Positions 42,898-51,761 of a DNA stretch of 64,000 bases are shown here, in pieces; position 1 is the stretch's first letter; every line of letters starts with the position of its first letter. Location of the stretch: assembly GCA_903873905.1 (NCBI GenBank), contig CAIQQJ010000040.1, positions 1 through 64,000 on the forward strand. The letters are read 5' to 3'. Below the pieces are notes generated by a model. It had not been told where the DNA came from. It did not search any database and saw only the letters and a list, made by a program, of their open reading frames with translations. The translations under genes and the position numbers were made by a program. Origin of the DNA: an uncultured Flavobacteriales bacterium. Its GTDB lineage: Bacteria; Bacteroidota; Bacteroidia; Palsa-965.

Positions 42898-43911
42898 ATG
42901 AAGATTATTATTCCAATGGCGGGCATGGGAAAACGGATGCGGCCGCATACACTTACGGTTCCAAAACCACTTATTCCTGTTGCTGGAAAGCCAATGGTGC
43001 AAAGACTGGTGGAAGATATTGCAACAGTTTGCAATGAACCGATTGAGGAAATCGCCTTTATCATTGGACCTTCATTTGGAAAAGTGGTGGAAGAATTGTT
43101 GAAAGGAGTTGCTGCAAAACTCGGTGCGGTTGGAAGTATTTGGTATCAGGAAGAAGCGCTTGGGACTGCCCATGCAATCATGTGCGCGAAGGAGGCGCTC
43201 GATGGAAAAGTTGTTGTTGCTTTTGCTGATACTTTATTCAAAGCGGATTTCAAAATGGACACTGCTCAGGAAGGAATTATCTGGGTGCAGAAAATCGATG
43301 ACCCGCGTGCGTTTGGTGTGGTGAAATTAAATGAGCAGGGAATTATTTCCGACTTCATTGAAAAACCGCAAACATTTATCAGTGATCTTGCCATTATTGG
43401 AATTTATTATTTCCACGATGGCAAAAACCTTCGCAATGAATTGCAATACTTGCTCGACAATAATATTCGCGACAAGGGAGAGTTTCAATTGACAAATGCG
43501 CTCGAGAATATGAAAACAAAGGGCTTGAAATTTGCCCCAGGAAAAGTAACAGAATGGCTCGATTGCGGAAACAAAGACGCAACAGTTTACACCAATCAGC
43601 GAATGCTCGAATTCAAGAAGGATGAAAATAATCTTGTATCGACAACTCTAAAATTGGAGAACAGTGAAATTATTGCTCCTTGTTTCATTGGAGAAAATGT
43701 TGTGCTTAAGAATTCAAAGATTGGTCCACACGTTTCAATTGGCGCCAATACAACAATCGATTCTTCCATTATCTCAAACAGCATTATTCAACAAAACTCG
43801 AAAATTCAGAATTCGAAAATTCAGAATTCGATGATTGGAAATTTTGTTGAGGTCGCTGGGGCTGATGGGGATTTAAGCATTGGAGATTATTCAGTGATAA
43901 AAACAAAATAG
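42898..43911 (+). CDS. Sugar-phosphate nucleotidyltransferase with a left-handed beta-helix end
   Basis: 337 residues. MKIIIPMAGMGKRMRPHTLTVPKPLIPVAGKPM is the GxGxRxxP...PKP nucleotide-binding motif; ALGTAHAIMCAKEAL and VVAFADTLF follow. Residues ~245-337 are hexapeptide repeats (APCFIGENVVLKNSKIGPHVSIGANTTI). Such enzymes activate a sugar phosphate with UTP, dTTP or GTP for envelope glycans; the sugar is not evident. A 15-bp direct repeat (AAAATTCAGAATTCG) lies within the helix region. Three bases separate it from the TPR gene, so it leads a compact run. Confidence 0.9.
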   Translation: MKIIIPMAGMGKRMRPHTLTVPKPLIPVAGKPMVQRLVEDIATVCNEPIEEIAFIIGPSFGKVVEELLKGVAAKLGAVGSIWYQEEALGTAHAIMCAKEALDGKVVVAFADTLFKADFKMDTAQEGIIWVQKIDDPRAFGVVKLNEQGIISDFIEKPQTFISDLAIIGIYYFHDGKNLRNELQYLLDNNIRDKGEFQLTNALENMKTKGLKFAPGKVTEWLDCGNKDATVYTNQRMLEFKKDENNLVSTTLKLENSEIIAPCFIGENVVLKNSKIGPHVSIGANTTIDSSIISNSIIQQNSKIQNSKIQNSMIGNFVEVAGADGDLSIGDYSVIKTK

Positions 43912-43914
43912 AAA

Positions 43915-45696
43915 ATGTCAATGCGCGTTTTTTCTCTACTTTTTGTTTTGATGGTTGCAGGAACTTCCTGTAAACATCAGGAGAAGACGACGCAAAATAA
44001 GGAGCCTGTTCCATTCAACAACACAAATGTTGTAGGTGAAAAAAGAGGGATGACACCCGGCAAAGCGAACGAAGAAGAAATTTTTGTTCAAGGGTGCATT
44101 GAAAAATCACTTGGAAATTGCAGAAAGGCATTAGTGCAATTTCAGCAGTGCCTGACATTAAATCCGAAAAGCGCCGCGGCAAATTATGAAGTGGCGGGGA
44201 TTTACATTGAATTGGGACAACTTGACCGCGCTTTGGTATTTGCAAAGTCGGCTGCAGACATTACTCCTGAGAATCGTTGGTACAAACTTCGGTATGCCGA
44301 TTTATTGCAGGACAACAATCAGCATGAACAGGCAATGAAAATTTTCAAAGACTTGTCAGATGCCGAACCAAGAAATGTTGATTTACTTTTCCGCTATGCC
44401 GCTTCTTTAAATAAAGCTGGCAAACAAGACGACGCATTAAAAACTTACGACAAAATAGAATCGATAGAAGGAATTTCTGACACGCTTCAAACTTCTCGGA
44501 TTGCCATTTACAAAAACAAAAAAGATTTAATCGGAGAAGAAAATGCATCGAAAGCATTGGTGAATGCTTTTCCTGAAAATATCAGTTATCAAAAACGCCT
44601 TGCTGATTTTTATTATTCCATTAACCAATCAGAAAAAGCGGCTGAAGTATTTCGAAAAATGACACTTGAATTTCCAGAAATGGTTGAGCCACATTTGTTG
44701 TTGTCAGAATATTATTTCGGCGTGAAACAAAATGATAAGGCTTTTTCCGAAGCAGAACATGCTTTTACAATTTCAGAAGCCAACTCTTTGGATTCAAAAG
44801 TTGCTTTGCTACAAAAGTTTTATCCTTGTACAGACTCCTCCATTGCACTTTCGCCTGCAAAAAGAAAAGAGGCGGATTCACTCTGCTGTGTTTTGCGTCG
44901 CATCCATTTTGATCAATCTGCTGCATTTGCAATTAGCGGAGATTATTTATTTAAAGACGGAAAATTTACAGCGGCGCGCGATATGTATCACAAAGCCACT
45001 GCACTTGGACAAGATGAGTATTCTTCCTGGAAGAGATTGATGGAAATCAATTATAAACTAAACGATAATGTTGCACAAGAAAAAGATTGCAAAGATGCAC
45101 TTGAACTTTTTCCAACACAATCGGATCCGTATTATTATTTGGGAATGATCTATTATTCCAAAAAAGATTTCAAAAATGCAATTGACAACCTTGAGTCCGC
45201 AAAAGATTTTGTGAATGAAAATCCAAAACGTGAACTTGAAATAACCAATTTGTTAATTGAAACTTATAGAGCCACTGGTAATTATGAAAAGGCAGATAAT
45301 TATGCTGAAAAAATAATTTCAAATGATAGCACGAACCTTCCTGTTATTGTTTCCTATTGCGTTTCATTAAGCGAACGAAAAATACAACTTTACAAAGCGG
45401 AACAATTAATGTTGAAAGTTGTCGCTAAAGAACCTAGCAACGCATCTTACCTTGAAACACTTGCTTGGATTGAATATGCAATGCACAATTACAAGGAGGC
45501 TAACCAATACATGTCCCTCGGATTAATTCGAATGCCAACCAATGCCCGTATGAACGAGCGTATGGGCGATATTCAATTCAGATTGGGCAATGCTGATGAA
45601 GCAATGAAATATTGGAAGAACGCAAAAGAAAATGGCAGTACAAACCCCGCATTAGAAAAAAAAATTAGTTCAAAAATTCTTGAAGAAACCGAATAA
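43915..45696 (+). CDS. TPR-repeat lipoprotein
   Basis: 593 residues. Signal MSMRVFSLLFVLMVAGTSC with lipobox Cys ~19. The rest is tetratricopeptide repeats (CRKALVQFQQCLTLNPKSAAANYEVAGIYIELGQLDRAL, EQAMKIFKDLSDAEPRNVDLLFRYAASLNKAGKQDDAL, FKNAIDNLESAKDF). TPRs form protein-binding superhelices, so a scaffold role at the envelope is likely. It lies 3 bp after the nucleotidyltransferase and 5 bp before the DUF4292 gene, so all are probably one operon. I recall the same TPR-DUF4292-M23 order in other Bacteroidota. Confidence 0.88.
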   Translation: MSMRVFSLLFVLMVAGTSCKHQEKTTQNKEPVPFNNTNVVGEKRGMTPGKANEEEIFVQGCIEKSLGNCRKALVQFQQCLTLNPKSAAANYEVAGIYIELGQLDRALVFAKSAADITPENRWYKLRYADLLQDNNQHEQAMKIFKDLSDAEPRNVDLLFRYAASLNKAGKQDDALKTYDKIESIEGISDTLQTSRIAIYKNKKDLIGEENASKALVNAFPENISYQKRLADFYYSINQSEKAAEVFRKMTLEFPEMVEPHLLLSEYYFGVKQNDKAFSEAEHAFTISEANSLDSKVALLQKFYPCTDSSIALSPAKRKEADSLCCVLRRIHFDQSAAFAISGDYLFKDGKFTAARDMYHKATALGQDEYSSWKRLMEINYKLNDNVAQEKDCKDALELFPTQSDPYYYLGMIYYSKKDFKNAIDNLESAKDFVNENPKRELEITNLLIETYRATGNYEKADNYAEKIISNDSTNLPVIVSYCVSLSERKIQLYKAEQLMLKVVAKEPSNASYLETLAWIEYAMHNYKEANQYMSLGLIRMPTNARMNERMGDIQFRLGNADEAMKYWKNAKENGSTNPALEKKISSKILEETE

Positions 45697-45701
45697 GCAA
45701 A

Positions 45702-46637
45702 ATGAAAATTACGAACGGTATTTCCTTTTTTCGCAATCTTTTCTTGTTGTTTGTTTTGTCGGCAACTTTGTTTTCTACTTCTTGTAAAAACAGAAAACAC
45801 ACAGCGGGAAAGAAACCCATTGATTCACTTCAGACGGGAAATTGCAAAATTGATTATCGATTGCCGCATCCGCTTGTGAACGAAATGCGGAAATACGAAT
45901 TCGATTTTCAATGGTTTTCTGGAAAAATGAATTGTGAGGTTTCTGATGATAGTTCAAAATATAATTTTGATGTTACTGTTCGTATTCGAAAAGACAGTTT
46001 GATATGGATGATGATTACGGATCCTGTTGTGGGAATTCCAATCGCACGCATTCTTATCACGCGCGATTCTGTAAAATTTATCCAGAAACTTCCTGAGGAA
46101 AAATGTTTCAAGGGGGATTTTGCATACCTCAGTCAGATACTTCAAACGGATATCGATTTTGAAATGATGCAATCACTTCTTGTTGGGAACAGTGTTTCTT
46201 TTTATGAAGAAGATGAAAAATTAAATTCCTCCATCAATCGCGCAGAATGCCTTTATGTTTTGAGTACTATTCGCAAGAGAAAACTCAAAAAAGTTTTAAA
46301 CACGCCACAAGTTGCCCCTGCCGATCCCTTGCAAACAATATCTCTTGATCCAATTTCGTTTAAGATATTAAAGATCCTTTTTATTGATGCACAAAACAGA
46401 ACGTTTACAGCTAGCTATAGTGATTTTGCAACCGAAGATTCAATGATGTTTCCACACAAAGCGGTTTTTTTTGCAAGAGGTGCACAGAAATCAGCAAAAC
46501 TAGACGTAACCTTCAAACGCATCAAACTTAATCAGCCGTTAGAATTTCCATTTTCGTTTCCAGATGATTGTCAACCTATACTGATCAACAATGAACCTCA
46601 AGAACCACAGCAAAAGCAGCCGCAAGGTCAGCATTAA
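45702..46637 (+). CDS. DUF4292 lipoprotein
   Basis: 311 residues. Lipoprotein signal (FLLFVLSATLFSTSC, Cys ~28). The mature start INEMRKYEFDFQWFSGKMNCEVS type pattern, here VNEMRKYEFDFQWFSGKMNCEV with DVTVRIRKDSLIWMMITDPVVGIPIARILITRDSVKF, is typical of DUF4292, a family with a LolA/LolB-like look, suggesting contact with lipids or lipoproteins at the outer membrane. Its end overlaps the next gene by 47 bp in another frame. The product ends in a Gln/Pro-rich PQEPQQKQPQGQH. Confidence 0.88.
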   Translation: MKITNGISFFRNLFLLFVLSATLFSTSCKNRKHTAGKKPIDSLQTGNCKIDYRLPHPLVNEMRKYEFDFQWFSGKMNCEVSDDSSKYNFDVTVRIRKDSLIWMMITDPVVGIPIARILITRDSVKFIQKLPEEKCFKGDFAYLSQILQTDIDFEMMQSLLVGNSVSFYEEDEKLNSSINRAECLYVLSTIRKRKLKKVLNTPQVAPADPLQTISLDPISFKILKILFIDAQNRTFTASYSDFATEDSMMFPHKAVFFARGAQKSAKLDVTFKRIKLNQPLEFPFSFPDDCQPILINNEPQEPQQKQPQGQH

Positions 46638-47946
46638 GCAGCTTGTTGCAATTTTGATCGTGCTGGCTATTGTGCTGGCAGGTTCGCCATTTGTATTTGC
46701 GCAGTCGAAAAAGAAAAAGACGCATCCGAAAGTTGAGAAGCAAGATAAAACAGCACTCGAGGCAAAGAAAAAGGATTTGCAATCGCAAATTGCCTTAACG
46801 GACAAACTGTTGAAGGAAACTCGTCGCACCAAAACACTTTCTCTTGGTCAATTGGTCGCACTCAACAAAAAAATTGAGGCGCGTGAATCATTGATAGGCG
46901 AAATCAACGGGGAAATTGCAGTGCTTGATGGTGAAATTGCGAACAATAATATTTTAGTAACACAACAGGATACAGAAATCGCACAACTGAAACGTGATTA
47001 TGCGCGCATGATTGTTTTTGCTTATCGCAATCGTGACGCGTACCAAAGAATGATGTTTATTTTTTCCGCAGAAAATTTTAACATGGCTTTTTTACGAATG
47101 CGTTACATGCAACAAATTGGAGAAGGGAGAAAACAGCAAGCTGAAAAAATAGTTGCACGACAACAAGAGCTGAATGAAAATATTCGTGCGCTTGAAGAAC
47201 AGAAATCCGATAAAAAAGAATTGCTCGGCTCCAATGAAACTGAAAAGCAACAACTCGCAGTAGAAAAAGATGACAAAGACAAAACCTTTCGTGATCTACA
47301 GGACAAGGAAGCGCAATTGAAAGATGATCTGGAAAAAAAGAAGAAAGAGAAAGTGGCAATTGATAAAGCAATTCAGGATTTAATTGCTGCTGAAATGGCA
47401 AGGGCAACTGCAAAAACAAACACAACCACAGTTACGCCACCGAAAAATGGAAATACGCCACCGAAAAACAATACACCTGAGCCAACAAAACTTACACTCA
47501 CACCAGAAGCTGTAAATCTCGGAAACAGTTTTGCTGGGAATAAAGGCGCACTCCCTTGGCCTGTTGCGCAAGGATCTATCACCTCCCATTTTGGAAAACA
47601 AGCGCATCCTGTTTTAAAAGATGTTTTCGTTAATAATAACGGCATTGATATTGCGACAACTTCTGACGCTTCCGCAAGAGCAGTGTTCGATGGTGAAATT
47701 ACGGGTGTCACAAATATTCCCGGTAGCGGGTGGTTGGTTATTGTTCGGCACGGAGAATATCTCACCGTTTACGCAAAGCTTGAAGAGGTATATGTAAAAC
47801 AAGGTGACAAAGTGAAAACAAAACAAAACATCGGAAAAATTTCAAAAGATTCTGATGACGGACAAACCGTTTTGCATTTTGAAGTTTGGCAAAGTGGAAT
47901 TGGAAAAATGAATCCAGAAACTTGGCTGTTGAACGGAGGGCATTAG
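46591..47946 (+). CDS. EnvC-like murein hydrolase activator (degenerate LytM/M23)
   Basis: 451 residues. Signal (LVAILIVLAIVLAGSPFVFAQ), then a long coiled coil (~35-260, e.g. KKKDLQSQIALTDKLLKETRR), a Thr/Pro-rich linker and a C-terminal LytM/M23 domain (~330-451). In active LytM enzymes zinc is held by HxxxD and HxH. Here the first His position reads Asn (VNNNGIDI) and the HxH reads VLH (TVLHFEVW), so zinc binding is probably lost. This matches EnvC/NlpD, which do not cut peptidoglycan but activate amidases. It overlaps the DUF4292 gene by 47 bp. The ATG at 46591 is the only reasonable start before the signal peptide. Confidence 0.9.
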   Translation: MNLKNHSKSSRKVSIKQLVAILIVLAIVLAGSPFVFAQSKKKKTHPKVEKQDKTALEAKKKDLQSQIALTDKLLKETRRTKTLSLGQLVALNKKIEARESLIGEINGEIAVLDGEIANNNILVTQQDTEIAQLKRDYARMIVFAYRNRDAYQRMMFIFSAENFNMAFLRMRYMQQIGEGRKQQAEKIVARQQELNENIRALEEQKSDKKELLGSNETEKQQLAVEKDDKDKTFRDLQDKEAQLKDDLEKKKKEKVAIDKAIQDLIAAEMARATAKTNTTTVTPPKNGNTPPKNNTPEPTKLTLTPEAVNLGNSFAGNKGALPWPVAQGSITSHFGKQAHPVLKDVFVNNNGIDIATTSDASARAVFDGEITGVTNIPGSGWLVIVRHGEYLTVYAKLEEVYVKQGDKVKTKQNIGKISKDSDDGQTVLHFEVWQSGIGKMNPETWLLNGGH

Positions 47947-48034
47947 TTGGAAGTTGGGAGAATAATATTGGGACATAACGCCGAGTTTTAATCCTGATTT
48001 TTTTTATTACCGTTAAGAAAATTTATTTCTGCAA

Positions 48035-48550
48035 GTGAAAACACTTTACCTCATTCGTCATGCGAAATCTTCCTGGAACATTCCTGGTATTTCCGATATT
48101 GATCGTCCACTGAATGAAAGGGGATATAATGATGCGCATGAAATGGCAAAGCGCTTGCGAAAAAAAACACTTTCTGTTCAAACGAATTCATTCGGGGCAA
48201 TAATTGTTTCGTCTCCTGCCATTCGTGCCATTTCAACAGCATTGATTTTTGCGCGAACATTTAACATGGATCCCTCGCAGATACTATTGCATCCAATGCT
48301 TTACGAATCATCAAGTAAAAATTATTTGTCAGTCATTTCTTCATTATCAGACACACAAAACATTGCTTTTGTATTTGGACACAACCCCATCATCACGGAA
48401 ACCGCAAACTTGCTTGGCGGAACCGAATTGGTTGGCATGGCGACTACAGGAATTGTAGGTGTTGAATTTGATGCCCTTACTTGGAAACAAGCGATTTCAT
48501 CACTTGGTAAAATGACTTTTTATGATTTTCCAAAGAACGAAGGCGCATAA
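48035..48550 (+). CDS. SixA-like histidine phosphatase
   Basis: 171 residues starting at a GTG. TLYLIRHAKSSWNIPGISDIDRPLNERGYNDAHEMAKRL carries the RHG-type motif (RHA) with the catalytic His; GHNPIITETANLLGG carries the second His. SixA removes phosphate from phosphohistidine, for example on phosphorelay or PTS proteins; no sensor kinase or PTS gene lies nearby. It precedes ppk1, an order I recall as common in the phylum. Confidence 0.88.
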   Translation: MKTLYLIRHAKSSWNIPGISDIDRPLNERGYNDAHEMAKRLRKKTLSVQTNSFGAIIVSSPAIRAISTALIFARTFNMDPSQILLHPMLYESSSKNYLSVISSLSDTQNIAFVFGHNPIITETANLLGGTELVGMATTGIVGVEFDALTWKQAISSLGKMTFYDFPKNEGA

Positions 48551-48632
48551 GTCTCATGTTAAACAATCGTTAATCATGTGCAATGGACTGAATTACCTTT
48601 AAATTTACAATTCGCCATCTGCAGATTCATTT

Positions 48633-50861
48633 ATGAGCAAGAAAAGGATTATCAAGAAAAAAATAGTTGGGAAGAGTTCCGCGAAATCGGGAGTGAAAAA
48701 GAAAATCGTCCGTAAGGCACCAGCCAAGAAAAAAGCGACGCATAAAAAAATTGTCAAGAATAAGATTCCGTTAATAAATCGTGAGGTAAGTTGGCTGTCC
48801 TTTAACGATCGGGTTTTGCAGGAAGCGGAAGACAAAACCAACCCTCTACTCGAACGTTTGCGCTTCCTTGGAATTTATTCCAACAATCGCGATGAGTTTT
48901 TCCGAGTTCGAATTGCCACCCTCAAGCGCATGACCAAACTTGGTAAAAAAGCACAGGAAATTCTAGGAGGCAATCCGAAAACAATTCTTGAACAGCTTCA
49001 CAAAAGAGTGATTGGATCTTCTTTGCGTTTTGATAACGTTTACAATGAATTGTTGCATGAGCTTGAAGCGAAACAAATTCACATCATTGACCACCATCAA
49101 TTAACAAAAGAACAAGGTGAATGGGTAAATAATTTTTTTCGCGACAAGGTGATGCCTTCGCTTTTCCCAATCATGCTTGATAGTGCTCCGTCCTTTCCAT
49201 ATCTCAAGGACAAATCCATTTATTTTGCAATCAAGGTGGAACGTCGTGAGCGAAACAAAAAAACGCGTTACGGATTAGTTGAAGTTCCTACAGATACACT
49301 TCCCCGATTTGTTGTTCTTCCTCCACAAGGCAAATCTCAATATGTCATATTGCTCGATGATGTGATTCGTCATTGTCTTCGAGAAATTTTTCCAATTTAT
49401 GAATATGCACGCATCAGCGCATACACGATCAAACTTACTCGCGATGCTGAACTGGATATTGATAATGATATTTCAAAAAGTTTCGTAGAAAAAATTGCAG
49501 GCAGTCTCAAGAAAAGAAAAAAAGGTGTTCCTGTTCGTTTCCTTTATGACAAGGAAATGCCTCTTGATATGCTTCGTTTTCTCAGAAAAAAATTAAAAGT
49601 GATCAAGCAGGATAATATTATTCCAGGCTCACGTTATCACAATTTCAAGGACTTCATCAACTTTCCCGACCTTGGTCACAAGGAACTTATTTGGCCAGCC
49701 CTTACACCACTTTCTCACCCGAATTTCATTCCAGGAGAAAGTATGTTTCCAGTAATTCGGGAAAAGGATATTTTGTTGCATTTTCCATATCAATCTTTCC
49801 ATCACATTATTGATTTGTTGCGCGAGGCTTCTATCGATCCGAAAGTCAGAAAAATTCAAATTACGATTTACAGACTTGCGAAAAATTCCAACATCGCGAA
49901 CGCTTTGATCAATGCTTTGAAAAACGGTAAAGAAGTTTTAGTGGTAATGGAACTGCAAGCGCGATTCGATGAAGAAAATAATATTACTTGGGCCAATCGT
50001 TTGCAAGAAGAGGGCGCTCGCGTAATTTTCGGAGTTCCTGGTATAAAAGTGCATTCAAAATTATTTCTCATTACACGAAGAGAAGAAAATGTGTTGGTGA
50101 ATTATGCACATGTAGCTACAGGAAACCTGAATGAAAGCACTGCAAAAATTTATACTGACAAGACATTGCTTACAACCGATCACAGAGTAAGCGATGAGGT
50201 ACAAGAGGTTTTTAATTTCTATATCGATAATTTGAGGCCCGGTAATTATAAACACCTGGCAGTTGCCCCTTTTAACATGCGGAAGCGTTTCACCAGTCTC
50301 ATTGATAAAGAAATTGACAATGCAAACAAAAACAATCCCGCTTGGATTATCCTTAAATTAAATAATCTTATCGACCGCAATTTGATTCTCAAATTATATG
50401 AGGCGAGTCGTGCTGGGGTGAAAATTAAACTGCTCGTGCGCGGCACCTGTTCGCTCGTGCCACGTGTGAAAGGCTTTAGCGAAAACATTGAAGCAATCAG
50501 TATTGTCGGAAGGTTTCTTGAACATGCCAGAGTGTTCATATTTTGCAATGGCGGTGATGAAAAATACTTTATATCTTCGGCCGACTGGATGTCAAGAAAT
50601 CTCGACCACCGTTCTGAAGTGGCGGTTCCGATTTTTGATGTCGACAGTCAGCAGGAGATGAAACAAATATTAAATCTCCAGCTTCGTGACAATAGGAAAG
50701 CGCGTGTACTTGGCGGAAAAGAAGAAAATTCATACCGTCAAAACACTTCGCAAAAACCTCTGATCGCACAGGATGAAATAAGGCTCTTCCTTGAAAAGAA
50801 AGCCCTGGTAGAAAAAAAAGTATTAGCACGAAAGAAAAAGGTTGAAGTTCGCCGCCATTGA
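48633..50861 (+). CDS. ppk1: Polyphosphate kinase 1 with an H1-like N-terminal tail
   Basis: 742 residues. Makes polyphosphate from ATP, usually membrane-associated. The PPK1 core begins at INREVSWLSFNDRVLQEA (~49). The catalytic His is in YAHVATGNLNESTAKIYTD and the second His in FLEHARVFIF; SSADWMSRNLDHRSEVAVPIFD completes the active site. Residues 1-45 form an unusual tail with 18 Lys and 2 Arg and no acidic residue (MSKKRIIKKKIVGKSSAKSG...), like the H1-like proteins at 21.7-22.9 kb. The C-terminus is also Lys-rich (KKVLARKKKVEVRR). It overlaps ppx by 20 bp, so the two are translationally linked. Confidence 0.96.
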   Translation: MSKKRIIKKKIVGKSSAKSGVKKKIVRKAPAKKKATHKKIVKNKIPLINREVSWLSFNDRVLQEAEDKTNPLLERLRFLGIYSNNRDEFFRVRIATLKRMTKLGKKAQEILGGNPKTILEQLHKRVIGSSLRFDNVYNELLHELEAKQIHIIDHHQLTKEQGEWVNNFFRDKVMPSLFPIMLDSAPSFPYLKDKSIYFAIKVERRERNKKTRYGLVEVPTDTLPRFVVLPPQGKSQYVILLDDVIRHCLREIFPIYEYARISAYTIKLTRDAELDIDNDISKSFVEKIAGSLKKRKKGVPVRFLYDKEMPLDMLRFLRKKLKVIKQDNIIPGSRYHNFKDFINFPDLGHKELIWPALTPLSHPNFIPGESMFPVIREKDILLHFPYQSFHHIIDLLREASIDPKVRKIQITIYRLAKNSNIANALINALKNGKEVLVVMELQARFDEENNITWANRLQEEGARVIFGVPGIKVHSKLFLITRREENVLVNYAHVATGNLNESTAKIYTDKTLLTTDHRVSDEVQEVFNFYIDNLRPGNYKHLAVAPFNMRKRFTSLIDKEIDNANKNNPAWIILKLNNLIDRNLILKLYEASRAGVKIKLLVRGTCSLVPRVKGFSENIEAISIVGRFLEHARVFIFCNGGDEKYFISSADWMSRNLDHRSEVAVPIFDVDSQQEMKQILNLQLRDNRKARVLGGKEENSYRQNTSQKPLIAQDEIRLFLEKKALVEKKVLARKKKVEVRRH

Positions 50862-51750
50862 TATCGGTTCAAATGCAGTTCGACTGCTACTCGGAAATGT
50901 TTACGAGAGCAAGAATGGACCCATTTTCAAAAAAGCTGATTTAGTGCGCATCCCTCTTCGCCTGGGAGAAGACGCTTTCCTTCACAAAAAAATTTCAGAT
51001 GAAAAAACCGAAAAACTCGTCGTGGCGATGAAGGTTTTTCGTCAAATGCTGAATTTCTATGACATTGCAGAATACAAAGCGTGTGCTACTTCAGCCATGC
51101 GCGAAGCTTCCAATGCGGTGGATGTGGTAAAGCACGTTGCGCATGAATCAGGAATTGCAATTGAAATCATTGACGGAAAAACGGAAGCTCAAATTATTTA
51201 CTCCAATCATGTTGCGGAAAATTTGAGTGATGAAAGTGATTATCTATACATCGATGTGGGTGGCGGAAGTACGGAGCTGACTTTATTTTCAAAAAACAAT
51301 CTTGTTGTTTCGCGATCATTCAATGTTGGAACAATTCGCTTTTTGAATGAACTCGTGAGCAAAGAATTGTGGGCTGAATTCAAAGAATGGATAAAAAAAG
51401 AAACGAAAGAATTCAGGCCGCTTACTGCAATTGGTTCTGGCGGAAACATCAATAAGATTTTCAAGATGTCGCGCAAGAAACAAAACAGGCCAATGTCCAT
51501 TAACAAATTAACGGACCTGCACGATTTTTTAAATTCCTATTCCTTGCAAGAGCGCATCGAAGTTCTAGGATTGAATCCGGATCGCGCAGATGTGATTTTG
51601 CCTGCAGCAAAAATTTTTCTTACTGTAATGAAAGCTGCGGAAATCAAACAAATTTATGTTCCTCAAATAGGAATGGCGGATGGATTGATTCATTTGCTTT
51701 ATGAAAATCATTTGGCAAAAAACAGAAAAGGTCTTGTGTTTAGTGAGTAA
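50842..51750 (+). CDS. ppx: Ppx/GppA exopolyphosphatase
   Basis: 302 residues, starting at a TTG 20 bp inside the end of ppk1. AAIDIGSNAVRLLLGNV is the first phosphate-binding loop of the actin-like ATPase fold; ATSAMREASNA, IDGKTEAQIIY, YIDVGGGSTELTLF and AIGSGGNINKIF are further landmarks. It hydrolyses terminal phosphate from polyphosphate (or pppGpp). The length fits the short form of the family, without the C-terminal HD-like domain. The pair with ppk1 lets the cell make and degrade polyphosphate from one transcript. Confidence 0.95.
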   Translation: MKFAAIDIGSNAVRLLLGNVYESKNGPIFKKADLVRIPLRLGEDAFLHKKISDEKTEKLVVAMKVFRQMLNFYDIAEYKACATSAMREASNAVDVVKHVAHESGIAIEIIDGKTEAQIIYSNHVAENLSDESDYLYIDVGGGSTELTLFSKNNLVVSRSFNVGTIRFLNELVSKELWAEFKEWIKKETKEFRPLTAIGSGGNINKIFKMSRKKQNRPMSINKLTDLHDFLNSYSLQERIEVLGLNPDRADVILPAAKIFLTVMKAAEIKQIYVPQIGMADGLIHLLYENHLAKNRKGLVFSE

Positions 51751-51761
51751 TTTTTTCCATT

